DNA of 51,635 bases, taken from the IMG/VR virus record IMGVR_UViG_3300001398_000005, positions 1-51,635 of that record; one strand, given 5' to 3'. Made by a program: the position numbers and the translations under genes. The notes under the pieces are model-generated. The model did not search any database. It was not told the DNA's origin and saw only the letters and a program-made list of their open reading frames with translations. The stretch's first letter is position 1; each line of letters starts with the position of its first letter. Positions 1 to 8,794 of this stretch are shown here, one piece after another. Origin of the DNA: a virus.

Positions 1-223
1 CAAAGACTGAGTCGGTGACAGAGACAGAGTCAGAGAGGACCATACCGTATTCGAAACTGGTGGCGATACCGTCTGTGACAGCTACAGAGTCAGAGAGGAC
101 CCGAGCGAAAATAGTCTCAACTAGGGTCTGGTCTGTGACGCGGATGTCGTCGTCCAGGATCTCCGCATAGCCGGAGTTTGTGATGGTTCCGATTACATCT
201 GTTGCCAGTACGACATCGATCAC
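1..223 (-). CDS. Tail-fibre-like repeat protein, 5' part only
   Basis: The gene runs off the left edge, so only its first ~74 codons are visible. I start it at GTG 221-223 because a GGGAG Shine-Dalgarno lies six bases upstream; no ATG in this frame comes early enough. The N-terminus reads MIDVVLATDVIGTITNSG. After that the protein falls into a 20-residue period beginning ILDDDIRVTD, VLSDSVAVTD and VLSDSVSVTD. Serine/aspartate/threonine-rich LSDSVxVTD repeats are common in phage tail-fibre and fibre-like virion proteins. The gene follows the wedge-type protein at 235-1038 with an 11-base gap, the usual place for fibres in a myovirus tail cluster. Function is inferred from repeats and position only. 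Confidence 0.6.
   Translation of the reverse strand, partial: MIDVVLATDVIGTITNSGYAEILDDDIRVTDQTLVETIFARVLSDSVAVTDGIATSFEYGMVLSDSVSVTDSVF
11..101. repeat. 60-bp-period direct repeat in fibre gene
   Basis: Two 31-base copies, at 11-41 and 71-101, differ at three positions and lie exactly 60 bases apart. A third, more diverged copy follows at about 127-150. They encode the 20-residue protein repeat containing LSDSVxVTD and probably continue beyond the left edge. Confidence 0.75.
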
Positions 224-234
224 TGCTCACTCCC

Positions 235-1038
235 TTAGAAATCGTCCGAATGATCCTCGTCCGACACCTGGCGATTCATCTTCTGGCCCAAACGGTCACG
301 GTCTCTTATACCCGTCCAATAAGACCTATAATCCTCATAATGGTAGTCCGAGAGTCGCCAACGCAGGGCATCCAAGATCTTCCCTGAATTGGGCTTGTAG
401 TTATCCTTGAAAATGAACCTGATCTGGAACAGGGTGTGCGCCGGCCGGATGATATCGAGGATGATTCGAATCGAGGACTGCAGATCGAACAATCCCGGTG
501 GGAAGGTCCCATCGATGTTGATGTTGATTTGGAAGCCGAATTGATCTGAAATATCGAGGCCGGAAGCACCCGCTCGGGTCAATAGAAAGTTCTCAAGTAC
601 TTGGAAATCCTCAGAAATGAACAGAGACACGGCATCCTTGATGGACTCTGGTATCGACCCTTGGAAGTAGATCCTGATCAAAGATAGCAGGAAAGTACGG
701 AATTCAGTGTCGTCGAAATCAAGGGTTGGAAGCTTATTGCTCAGGAACGCCAAGTACCCAATGATGCTGTAGAGGAATTCAGAACGGGTGCGAGTGAAGT
801 CCCGATCCATGTCCACGTCTTCTAGAGCCAGCTCTATGCGGGCCATTTCGACCGCGACCGCTTTTAGCTCCACACTGTAATTCGGGCCGCAGATGGCACT
901 GACGTAGTTACTGGGCAATAAATTCAGTAGAGATGTAAAAATAGACTGAGAACGTTGCAGGACTCTGAGATTGTATTCCTTGCCGGATCTCTCCACAGAG
1001 AAATTTATCCGGTTGGGGTCGATTGTGAAACGAGCCAT
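235..1038 (-). CDS. Baseplate/tail protein, possibly gpI/gp7-like
   Basis: This 267-residue protein follows the BaseplateJ-like gene; its ATG overlaps the upstream stop (TGATG), and an AGGAG ribosome site lies upstream inside the J-like gene. The N-terminus MARFTIDPNRINFSV is followed by a mostly helical segment (about residues 25-150, with SIFTSLLNLLPSNYV and EFLYSIIGYLAFLSN) and a C-terminal part rich in beta and charged residues. In P2-like and T4-like phages the gene after the J/gp6 wedge protein is gpI or gp7, which joins the wedge to the fibres. I infer a similar role from position; no family signature is decisive. The C-terminus is very acidic (DEDHSDDF). Confidence 0.6.
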   Translation of the reverse strand: MARFTIDPNRINFSVERSGKEYNLRVLQRSQSIFTSLLNLLPSNYVSAICGPNYSVELKAVAVEMARIELALEDVDMDRDFTRTRSEFLYSIIGYLAFLSNKLPTLDFDDTEFRTFLLSLIRIYFQGSIPESIKDAVSLFISEDFQVLENFLLTRAGASGLDISDQFGFQININIDGTFPPGLFDLQSSIRIILDIIRPAHTLFQIRFIFKDNYKPNSGKILDALRWRLSDYHYEDYRSYWTGIRDRDRLGQKMNRQVSDEDHSDDF

Positions 1039-4000
1039 CAGGCGCTCCTGAGCGTCAAAGTCAGAGCACCTAGGTCAAGTGCCTCAACCTGTGTTGCCGT
1101 GATGTCGTGCGGCCCGATATCGCCACGAATGGTGTAGCTGACAGCGTACACGTGGTCGGAAGGGGCGTCTGGCGGGATCCCTGCTCCGGAGAGGCTCAAC
1201 AAGACGTGGTTCGCCGTCAAGCTTAGCCTCTCTGCTGCGACGATGGTCGCTGTCGTGAACCCTGCGGCGATCAAAGTGGCGTCGTCGCTGTAGCCGGCAA
1301 TGATTGCACCTTCCGAACCCAAGATGTAGGCCTGGTTCGAGAACTGGCCCACAGAAGGCATAGCGCCAGACAGAACCAGGGCCTCATCGTCCGAGAACAC
1401 TCCACGGTGCTCTGTTACCAGGCCGCCACCGTCTGTGGTGGGGAACTTCAACGAGTTGGTGAGGATAAAGACCTGGTTACCCCCGATGTCCAGGCTAGGG
1501 GTTCGGTTGGCGGTCGAGAGGATGCTCTCCCTAAGCTTCCTCGAACCATCGGCGTACCCCATTTTAGCCATGGGTATCACCTGGAAGTCCACGCCATCCG
1601 TAGAATCCACGGCATTGATGATGTCCGATTGAGCTACACCCTGGCCAATGAGCTTCTGATCCAACTCTATGGACACTGACGATCGGACGGCCGGGTCCAC
1701 CTTGTCTTTGGTAGCCCCTGGCTTGAGCTGAACCGTTGTCTCCAAGGCTACGTCATTGAGGATGGACTGCTTCACGAGCACGTCGGCAGTGGCGTGCCTG
1801 CGGCTACTGATCGTGCGTTGGAGCTGTTGCAGGAGGTCATTGATCACGTAGGTGGCCGTGAAGTTTTCGTCGTGGGTATAATCCACCGACACCGTCTGAC
1901 CGCTCACAATGTTCGAGGGATTAGTGCGCACGATCTTGACAGGCGTCGTCGAGGTACCTGCCACGATATCAAAGTCAGGAATAGCCGACCCAGGACCCGC
2001 GTATTCGATTGAGCGGGCCTGGTTGAACACCCTGATTGTCGTAGTGTTGATACCGATCGATGCTAAGGACTCCTCGAAGAAGCCTATGATCACGTGTTCT
2101 TCGTCGTTGACTGGGATCGATGCACCCGTAGGCACGCCACCTATTTGGTTGATGACTAAGTAGTCACTTGCGATCGTGCTCTCCCCGTTGAGTAGGGGGT
2201 CTTCCGTCTTGAACAAGCTGAACCCGGCGGTCACATCAAGGGCACCCGAGGCCTCGCCCACCACCGAGATCACCCTACGAACCGGCTGAAGCGTAAACTT
2301 GAACTGGTTTACAGAACGGAAACGGTAGTCAGCCGTCACGATGTCATCAATGGCAGTGACCGGTTGAGCTATAGAGGTATTGACCTGGAAGGTCTGGTAG
2401 TCGATGATCACTACCCCCGACAAATTGTAGTTCAATCCCTGAGTGGCGTTTCGAACGCCCTGGTTCTGGCTAAGATTGTCCAAAATCTCTACGATAGGAG
2501 AGTTGGGGGTCACACGGCTGTCAAGGACTCGGAAAATCAAGTTGGGTAGGTCTATGATCTGGCATCGGATGTCCGTGGCCAGATCGAAGGAGAAGGCGAA
2601 CCTCTCCACGACAGTGCGCTCCCGAAGACCTTGGATCCACACGTCTACCTTGCCGCCGATGTGCTTGTGGCGAACTTCGTCGTAGTCGCGCATCATCAAG
2701 GGGTCGCCCGACTTGACGATCTTGTTCTTGACGATACCGACCTGGCCCGCAGCTGTGGCGGTGTATCCGCCCTCAGTACCTGTGTCCACCGACACGAAGC
2801 CAAGCATTGCACGTGCGGCTAGGTCGCCGTTGCTCTCACGATCAGTACCGAAAACAGTTGATTCGGTGTTCGTGACCTGCATCCCACCAACAGAACTGAC
2901 GATGTTTACGATCTCGCCGGCTGAACGATTGCCATCACTGCCGATAGTCTGTGCGACCACATCTGCGATGATCTCGTAACGACGGGTGCTGAAGTTGTAG
3001 AAGGCGCCTGCCTGTGCTGCTGGGAGCACAAACGTACCACCAACCAAGTACCGCACTGAGGGCAAGTTGTTGGCTGGATCCGCGTCCGTAGACACGATAG
3101 ACCCGGAAGCAATCGTGATATCCAGAGTAGGCCTAGTTGGCGTGTAAAATACTACCTGACCCACCGCAGGGCGTCCCGGCAACCTAGGCTTCATGAAGTT
3201 GTTGGCCAACTTGTCGAACTGTACGTCAATAAGCTGTTGAACGGCGGCGTCGGTCTGAAGGCCTAATGCGGCTCTCAAAGCCTGCTTGTATGGGCTGCTG
3301 ACAACCGGATCGGACACTCCGTCGTTGTTAGTGTCGTCGATTTGTAGGAGCGTCAGGAAGCTCGAAGACTTGTGGACGAAATCGATGATGAACCAGAGGC
3401 GCTCAGCCTCACTGGCAAACGGGTCGATGGTGATGTCTCTGACGGTCGAGCCAGGAATCAAAGAGATCAGTTGGTCCGACGCTTGAATTCCAGACACGAA
3501 ATCCAGTAGGATCTGGAACTGAGTCCGCCCAGGGAGATCTTGGATTGAGGCGTCGATGGTGAGGGGCGTCCCCAATATTTCCTGACTGTAGGGAGTCTCC
3601 AGTTCCTGTGCCAAGGCCGTGTCATAGAAGACGCCAGTCACTACGTAGTAAAGAGGGGCCGAGGCGTCCACGTCAATGAACTGGTCCGCGTTGGCGCCCG
3701 TCGATCGGATGTGGTTAAAGTAGATGAATTGAGTCAGGGCACGGCTCTGCATAGAGCCAGTAAACTTCAGGGAACCGGTGAGGCCGAAGGTGTTGGCCGT
3801 ATTTGTGTAGACGGTCGTCGGTACCCCTGTGGCATCCTGTGTGGTTACGTTGACAGTAACCTCTTTTTGCGCAGTGAACACAGTGTTGGCGTCGAAGATG
3901 TCCAGCAAGTCCTCTTGGAACTGCGTCGACTGTGTGGTGACAGGGGTGGCATTGACTTTGAAGTATCCGTCAGTACCGCCAGCAGTGGCAGAAGCATAGA

Positions 4001-4451
4001 AGTTGAAGCCGACGAACTGAAACAAACCGCTCGAAGAAACCGGAACGGCAGCAAGGATGTCGACCGAGTCTCGTCTGCGGTTCGAGCGGATACCCGTAGG
4101 AATCAGAGCGTCAGAGCCGCTGATTTGAGCCACCATAGTCACAGTCGCCAAAGACACGGGGCTAACCCCACCCACAATGTCGATGGCTCGGATGGCAATT
4201 GTGTTTACGCCAAGGTCAAGGGTCAGACCGTCTGGGTAAGAAGCCGGGTTTGGGATCGTGAAAACTTGCCCATTGAGGCCGACCAAGCTGGGGTCTGACA
4301 CGAAGGACGCCCCATTGATCGACACCTGGATATCCACGGTATTGATGTCCACCGTGCCCGACAGGGAGATGAACTCAAGATTGGTAGTCAGAACCAGGTT
4401 TTGAGTAAACCCAGACCCGTCTCGAAGAGCTATTTGAGGTGCAGTTGCCAT
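1038..4451 (-). CDS. BaseplateJ/gp6-like baseplate wedge protein
   Basis: This 1137-residue protein has the BaseplateJ core at about residues 430-600. Visible hallmarks are GRPAVGQVVFYTPTRP, a hydrophobic strand YEIIADVVAQTIGSDGN, the sequence DRESNGDLAARAM and the GTEGGYTATAAGQVGIVKN segment, which matches the family pattern (ES-D-ALR-R ... GT--aY---A--V-GV). The C-terminal part (DVLVKQSILNDVALETTV, later SDIINAVDSTDGVDFQV) resembles the usual last wedge domain. J/gp6 proteins form the ring that closes the baseplate around the hub. The protein is two to three times the usual length because of an N-terminal Ig-like region (about residues 20-110) and further beta-rich insertions. The start ATG lies four bases after the stop of the preceding wedge gene; its ribosome site is weak. 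Confidence 0.85.
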   Translation of the reverse strand: MATAPQIALRDGSGFTQNLVLTTNLEFISLSGTVDINTVDIQVSINGASFVSDPSLVGLNGQVFTIPNPASYPDGLTLDLGVNTIAIRAIDIVGGVSPVSLATVTMVAQISGSDALIPTGIRSNRRRDSVDILAAVPVSSSGLFQFVGFNFYASATAGGTDGYFKVNATPVTTQSTQFQEDLLDIFDANTVFTAQKEVTVNVTTQDATGVPTTVYTNTANTFGLTGSLKFTGSMQSRALTQFIYFNHIRSTGANADQFIDVDASAPLYYVVTGVFYDTALAQELETPYSQEILGTPLTIDASIQDLPGRTQFQILLDFVSGIQASDQLISLIPGSTVRDITIDPFASEAERLWFIIDFVHKSSSFLTLLQIDDTNNDGVSDPVVSSPYKQALRAALGLQTDAAVQQLIDVQFDKLANNFMKPRLPGRPAVGQVVFYTPTRPTLDITIASGSIVSTDADPANNLPSVRYLVGGTFVLPAAQAGAFYNFSTRRYEIIADVVAQTIGSDGNRSAGEIVNIVSSVGGMQVTNTESTVFGTDRESNGDLAARAMLGFVSVDTGTEGGYTATAAGQVGIVKNKIVKSGDPLMMRDYDEVRHKHIGGKVDVWIQGLRERTVVERFAFSFDLATDIRCQIIDLPNLIFRVLDSRVTPNSPIVEILDNLSQNQGVRNATQGLNYNLSGVVIIDYQTFQVNTSIAQPVTAIDDIVTADYRFRSVNQFKFTLQPVRRVISVVGEASGALDVTAGFSLFKTEDPLLNGESTIASDYLVINQIGGVPTGASIPVNDEEHVIIGFFEESLASIGINTTTIRVFNQARSIEYAGPGSAIPDFDIVAGTSTTPVKIVRTNPSNIVSGQTVSVDYTHDENFTATYVINDLLQQLQRTISSRRHATADVLVKQSILNDVALETTVQLKPGATKDKVDPAVRSSVSIELDQKLIGQGVAQSDIINAVDSTDGVDFQVIPMAKMGYADGSRKLRESILSTANRTPSLDIGGNQVFILTNSLKFPTTDGGGLVTEHRGVFSDDEALVLSGAMPSVGQFSNQAYILGSEGAIIAGYSDDATLIAAGFTTATIVAAERLSLTANHVLLSLSGAGIPPDAPSDHVYAVSYTIRGDIGPHDITATQVEALDLGALTLTLRSA

Positions 4452-4454
4452 GGG

Positions 4455-5603
4455 TTACTTACCAAAGAGCTTGTTGTTGGGGATAGGCTGCTGAAAGAAG
4501 CCCTGTTGCTGCGAAGAGCCCAAGATGTTGGCGGGGCCAGGAATTCGAATCCCACGATCAATCTGAATAGGCTTGCTGGACCTATTCTGAATGGTGGCGT
4601 TGATGAAGATGACCGTTGGATCTTGATCACTTTGCTGCAAGATCACAGACGTGATCCTGAATGGGTACTCCTCGTCCGTCACCACCTGACCCACGTCCTC
4701 TTCCTGCTGGCGTTTGATCTGCTGCCAACGTTGAAAAGCGGTGTAGACCTCGGAGATAATGAGGTTCTGAGACACCCCTGCGGCGTCTTGTTTAGAGGCA
4801 ATAGAGTTGACGACGTTGGTCCCGTACCAGGTGTGGAAAGGATTAGACCCCTGGATGGTGTACGTAGCCTTGAGCATCTCCTGAATGAGGAGTGTCTCGT
4901 TCTGAGCTGTAATGAGCTGACCCCTGCCGTCGTAGCGCCAGTCGTTCTCAACGCCTAAGCCACCACAGCGACGGCATTCTTGCCGAATTGTCGTATAGTT
5001 GACCTCGACGTAATCCGCGAATCCCTTGAGGGGCTCGTCGAAAACAATGAGTCTGGTAGGCCGATCACTGAGGGTGTTTGGATCGTTGACGATAGACCAG
5101 CCAGGAACTGTGCTACGCCCCTGCCACCCACGATTGGTAGAGAAACCTAGAGTCGCTGCACCCGTGCTTCCCGTAGAAGCGATGAAGATCTTAGACCCCA
5201 TACCCGTGTTGGACGTTACCAGGCGAATCTGGTTCTTGGCGGTGACTGAGAACAGAGCGTCCCTGGTGATGTTGTTTAGGGAGTCCGTGATCGAAAGGGC
5301 GGAGATCTTGTTGCCAGAAGGTAGGTGCAAAGTCTGAGCTTGGCGGTCGTCCACCTTGATCACGAGCTGATCGTTGACACCACCCCGGATAGTGAACGGA
5401 GCCGACTTGAGCCCTGTTGCCTGAGCAGGGAGGTACACACCCTCCGAGGGCACGTAGTCCGTCCCGTTGTAACGCACCTTCACAGAACTGACTGCTGCGA
5501 TAGGTCGGAGAGGCCGCACCGTCTGGCGATCGGGGTTGAAGAACAGAGCCTCTTCGAGCACCATATGCGGACAGATCTGGTCTAGGCGACGATCGTAGCT
5601 CAT
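4455..5603 (-). CDS. Baseplate wedge protein, possible gp25-like, with inserted beta module
   Basis: This 382-residue protein lies just before the J-like gene, where gp25/gpW-type wedge proteins normally sit. Its ATG overlaps the upstream stop (ATGA). Residues 68-157 form a beta-rich module starting APFTIRGGVNDQL and ending TGAATLGFSTN; the same pattern recurs in the sheath (see findings). Residues 208-223 hold a short CxxCGGxG motif (ECRRCGGLGVENDWRYD) that could bind zinc with other cysteines. The C-terminal part, with ETLLIQEMLKATYTIQG and DEEYPFRITSVILQQ, could be the gp25-like fold, but I infer this mainly from synteny. The last ~40 residues are Gln/Pro/Asn-rich and probably flexible. 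Confidence 0.6.
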   Translation of the reverse strand: MSYDRRLDQICPHMVLEEALFFNPDRQTVRPLRPIAAVSSVKVRYNGTDYVPSEGVYLPAQATGLKSAPFTIRGGVNDQLVIKVDDRQAQTLHLPSGNKISALSITDSLNNITRDALFSVTAKNQIRLVTSNTGMGSKIFIASTGSTGAATLGFSTNRGWQGRSTVPGWSIVNDPNTLSDRPTRLIVFDEPLKGFADYVEVNYTTIRQECRRCGGLGVENDWRYDGRGQLITAQNETLLIQEMLKATYTIQGSNPFHTWYGTNVVNSIASKQDAAGVSQNLIISEVYTAFQRWQQIKRQQEEDVGQVVTDEEYPFRITSVILQQSDQDPTVIFINATIQNRSSKPIQIDRGIRIPGPANILGSSQQQGFFQQPIPNNKLFGK

Positions 5604-6331
5604 GCTCCGCTCTCCCCTGGTCCGACGAAGCCCGAGTTCTGGCGCTGTGCTGAACTCGAAGTGCCGTTCAAGACATCGTAAGAGCTGAACGGGGCGTAAA
5701 CATTGAAGCCGAAGGTGTCCCCGCCCGCGTCATCAAAGACGGCACGGTAGTTGTGATCCGTAAGGAACTGGTTGATCTGTACGGCGATGTACTCCAGGGA
5801 GCCCGAAATAGACGCTGCCATCTGGATGGTCTTTAGGTTGGCTACTTCCAACTGGAGCTGGTCAGAGTAGTCCACTGCCCTACGGATTTTCCGTTCAAGA
5901 GAGGCGAACCTGGCTTGCAGTGTATCGTCAATCCAAACCTGGGCCGATCGCATGAGTTCAGCGGTCGGGCTGTCGGACAACCCCTTGGCACCAATGACCT
6001 CGCCATTGCTCATGTATTGGGGGCCGTCGATTTCCGTCCCTCGAACGAGGAACACAGGGTCCGTGCGAAGTCTGACCCTAAGGTCGATGAAAGGGTTACC
6101 GCCCAGGACCTCGTAGGCACTAAGGAGCTTCCCCAAGTAGGACCCTGGATGGTCTGACTTGAATCCTTTGGGTACGCCCTTTTCGTATCGGAACGTGATC
6201 GTACCAATCCTAGCGATTTCAGCTTGAAGATGCTGAATTCGATCGGCGGCCAGAGGCAGTTGGGACCTCGCAAAAGCGAGGAAGCGTTCGAACTGACTGC
6301 GGTTGAACGTACCCAACAGATCATGCGCCAT
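5600..6331 (-). CDS. Virion structural protein (baseplate region)
   Basis: This 243-residue protein is of no family I recognise. It has an amphipathic N-terminal helix region (residues 8-45, RSQFERFLAFARSQLP), a middle beta-rich region including VRLRTDPVFLVRGTEIDG, and a long helical stretch at about 125-190 (LERKIRRAVDYSDQLQLEV). The last ~35 residues are Gly/Ser/Asn-rich. It overlaps the downstream wedge gene by four bases, and together with genes on either side it sits in the baseplate block, so a structural or assembly role is likely. The 70 bases upstream hold no clear promoter; a GAGG lies about 12 bases before the ATG. Confidence 0.65.
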   Translation of the reverse strand: MAHDLLGTFNRSQFERFLAFARSQLPLAADRIQHLQAEIARIGTITFRYEKGVPKGFKSDHPGSYLGKLLSAYEVLGGNPFIDLRVRLRTDPVFLVRGTEIDGPQYMSNGEVIGAKGLSDSPTAELMRSAQVWIDDTLQARFASLERKIRRAVDYSDQLQLEVANLKTIQMAASISGSLEYIAVQINQFLTDHNYRAVFDDAGGDTFGFNVYAPFSSYDVLNGTSSSAQRQNSGFVGPGESGA

Positions 6332-6401
6332 TGGTGGGATATCCTCTACATCTCATTGAAGGTACCTATGGACCCTCAAAAGTGGACTATGGGACGAAGA
6401 C

Positions 6402-8537
6402 TTACCCGAAGATAATGGAGAAAGCGTTCTTAAAAGCCGTGATGTCCGTAGCCACGTAGGCCAGACCGACACCCGAGGAGTACCCTCCAGGGCCACTGGG
6501 AGGGATCGTGCCACCGGCTGAATCAATGGCAGAGACCCAAGATTGGGACCCTCCCGTCAAGGACGGAACACTCAGGACGTAAGCCCCTAGTTGTAAGTTG
6601 GCGATAGTATTGAGTATGTTGATCAAGAACTCGATGAATCGCTCTAAGGCCGCAATTTTTCTCTCGATGAGGTCGATAAAGGTTTTGATTTCAGTCATGA
6701 CCCCGCCAAAAGCATCCAACAGAGCCTGGATCTTATCCATGAGGTCGTAGATCAGCTGCCCCGCCCACGGGATGATGTCTCGTAGGGGTTCCACGGAAAT
6801 CCAGTCGGCGCCTGTACCTCCCAGAGAGTAGACCTTCACGAACTGAATCCCAGCCAGAACATTGGAACGCACGCCCGCATCCGAGTACCCCGCCGCAAAG
6901 GTCTGGGCTCCGTTTGAGTCGGCATTGCCTTGGGCATCTAGGATTGTGAATCCTTTCACGAGGCCCTCCAGTGAGGTGACGCCTCGCAAATTAAATCCGG
7001 TAGAGACCGCACCTGCTGGTAGTGGGCCCTGCATGATACTTCGGAACCCGTTCAGGGCCTCTGGACCTGCTTGAAGCAAAGCCGAAGCAACAGCGTCAGC
7101 CAACCTGGCAGACTCCCTACGCAAGGCCGTGACCTGCCAAGGCAGGACTGGGCTGAGGCCAGTGATGGGGTCTGGACTGAAACCAAGGACTACCGTTGCC
7201 GCAGAGAGCAACTCGCCTACAACAGTGAACGCCTGGTAAACCGCCATAGACGCGGCCATAGCAGACAGGGATCCTCTACCTATTTGCGTGGGCGCTGTGC
7301 TCCCCTTGTCTGCTTGTAGTTGGAAGTCAAGCGAAAAGGCCGTTTGAAATAGGGCGCGAAGATCTCCGACAACATCAAAGTTTGCAGGGATTCCGATAGG
7401 CATCGTAGCCGACACCACCCCCGAGGACTTACCCACGATGACCGACTCATTGGGGACTGAAGACGGCCAGTAGAGCACTGGGTACGTTGAGTCAATAGCG
7501 GAAATCGGCCAAGCTACCTGGTCCCCCGCCAATGCCAAGGACCCACTGTAGGCCCGAACACGGTAGTAGTAAGTTGTCCCAGGGGTCACGTCGTGGTCGA
7601 TGTACCTGAACGTCCCTAGATCCCCTAAAATAGCGGTAATAGACGTGTTGCTCAGGACCCTGTATGTCCTGAATTTGATCACCGGATCCCTGTACTCGTC
7701 CAACAACGGACCCCTGCGCATCACGGGTTGTGACGAATTGCCAATATTGGTGTACGTCACCCTATTGAATGTGACCTGCCCCGATGCTGTAGCCGTGGCC
7801 ATGTCAGAAACGTCTATTTTTTTGGACGCGGGATTGACCACAGACCTCTCGATCAGATAGTTGGGGGGGATGGCCTCCTCAGCCACCTTCGTGACAAGGT
7901 CCGTAAACCCGGGATTCGGGGTTTCTACGCTACTCGCCAAGGTCCATTGTAGTTCGATTCCAGAAACAGCGCTGCCAGCGAATATCGAGGCCACCTTGAG
8001 GATGGGGTCCCCGTTGGACCCAACCAAAGAAGCCTTCAAGTTGACTGGAGGCTCGAATCTGGGCGATGTGAACTCGCGACCAAAGAAGCGCATCAACTGC
8101 TTGATTCGAGCCAGCAGAGCGTAAGGACTCTCGGCATCCACCACCAATAGAACGAAGCCGCTGCTATCCGACCCTATCTGAGGTTGAGGGCGATTGAAGT
8201 CCTTAGCGTCGAACAGGCTAGCTTTGAAGCGGGTGGTGAAAGCGGGGAAACCACCCGAGTAGTGATCAAAATTGGGGTCCGAGGTGGGGTCCGGCACGTC
8301 GAAGTATGCGAACACCCCGGATTGCTTCAGAGACGTGAACAGGGACTCAATCAGCTGGATCAGAGCTTGGACCAAAGCAACGACAGGGTTGCCGAAATCG
8401 ATCAAGAACACCTTGATGGTGTCCAAAATAGCCTTGAGTACGTCAAGGAACACCAGCAGTGTCTCAAGGGCACTGTCCACAGGTTGCAGCAAATTCTTGC
8501 CAGGTACCTGTATGTCGAACGATTTCCAATTGGCCAT
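6402..8537 (-). CDS. Large baseplate protein with fibronectin-III-like domain
   Basis: This 711-residue protein begins MANWKSFDIQVPGKNLL and has long hydrophobic amphipathic helices near both ends (residues 20-70, LLVFLDVLKAILDTIKVF; and about 590-640, IERKIAALERFIEFLINIL). Between them, around residues 280-340, is a fibronectin-type-III-like strand pattern (FRTYRVLSNTSITAIL ... PGTTYYYRVRAYSG). Such domains are frequent surface decorations of phage tail proteins. It is translated two bases after the small gene at 8540-8737. I assign it to the baseplate from gene order and composition. No enzyme motif is visible. Confidence 0.7.
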   Translation of the reverse strand: MANWKSFDIQVPGKNLLQPVDSALETLLVFLDVLKAILDTIKVFLIDFGNPVVALVQALIQLIESLFTSLKQSGVFAYFDVPDPTSDPNFDHYSGGFPAFTTRFKASLFDAKDFNRPQPQIGSDSSGFVLLVVDAESPYALLARIKQLMRFFGREFTSPRFEPPVNLKASLVGSNGDPILKVASIFAGSAVSGIELQWTLASSVETPNPGFTDLVTKVAEEAIPPNYLIERSVVNPASKKIDVSDMATATASGQVTFNRVTYTNIGNSSQPVMRRGPLLDEYRDPVIKFRTYRVLSNTSITAILGDLGTFRYIDHDVTPGTTYYYRVRAYSGSLALAGDQVAWPISAIDSTYPVLYWPSSVPNESVIVGKSSGVVSATMPIGIPANFDVVGDLRALFQTAFSLDFQLQADKGSTAPTQIGRGSLSAMAASMAVYQAFTVVGELLSAATVVLGFSPDPITGLSPVLPWQVTALRRESARLADAVASALLQAGPEALNGFRSIMQGPLPAGAVSTGFNLRGVTSLEGLVKGFTILDAQGNADSNGAQTFAAGYSDAGVRSNVLAGIQFVKVYSLGGTGADWISVEPLRDIIPWAGQLIYDLMDKIQALLDAFGGVMTEIKTFIDLIERKIAALERFIEFLINILNTIANLQLGAYVLSVPSLTGGSQSWVSAIDSAGGTIPPSGPGGYSSGVGLAYVATDITAFKNAFSIIFG

Positions 8538-8539
8538 TT

Positions 8540-8737
8540 TTAGCTACCGTACTGCAATTTTCTGAGCTTCTTCCGCGAGGCCCCCAGCTCTGCCTTCGCC
8601 GCCTCCAAGGACAACTTGACCACTTCGGTCATGCGATCGTGGATCCCAAGCCGTTCCTTGTACTCCCAAGCCGGAGCGGTCACGTCTGGACCGACAGAAG
8701 CTTCGTCATCTGGAGGATTCTCAGTAGATTCCGACAT
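8540..8737 (-). CDS. Small acidic protein between baseplate genes
   Basis: This encodes 65 residues. The open frame extends upstream to 8890, but I choose ATG 8735-8737 because GGGAG lies five bases before it, and the longer version would overlap the end of the 1965-residue gene. The N-terminal third is acidic and disordered (MSESTENPPDDEASVGPDV). The rest is a charged helix (MTEVVKLSLEAAKAELGAS, then basic KKLRKLQYGS). Its DEASVGPDV-coding segment is one copy of a 34-base repeat; the other lies at the end of the upstream gene. Function unknown; it could be a small baseplate chaperone or linker. Confidence 0.65.
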   Translation of the reverse strand: MSESTENPPDDEASVGPDVTAPAWEYKERLGIHDRMTEVVKLSLEAAKAELGASRKKLRKLQYGS

Positions 8738-8794
8738 CGTGTCTCCCTTTGTGTGGGTCTTCACGTCTGGACCGACAGAAGCTTCGTCAGCTGG
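8680..8794. repeat. 34-bp near-perfect direct repeat pair
   Basis: Copies lie at 8680-8713 and 8761-8794 and differ at one position (8709 versus 8790). Copy one is read as DEASVGPDV in the 65-residue gene; copy two is read in another frame as the last residues of the 1965-residue gene (QLTKLLSVQT). The intervening 47 bases hold the start and ribosome site of the small gene. Confidence 0.85.
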
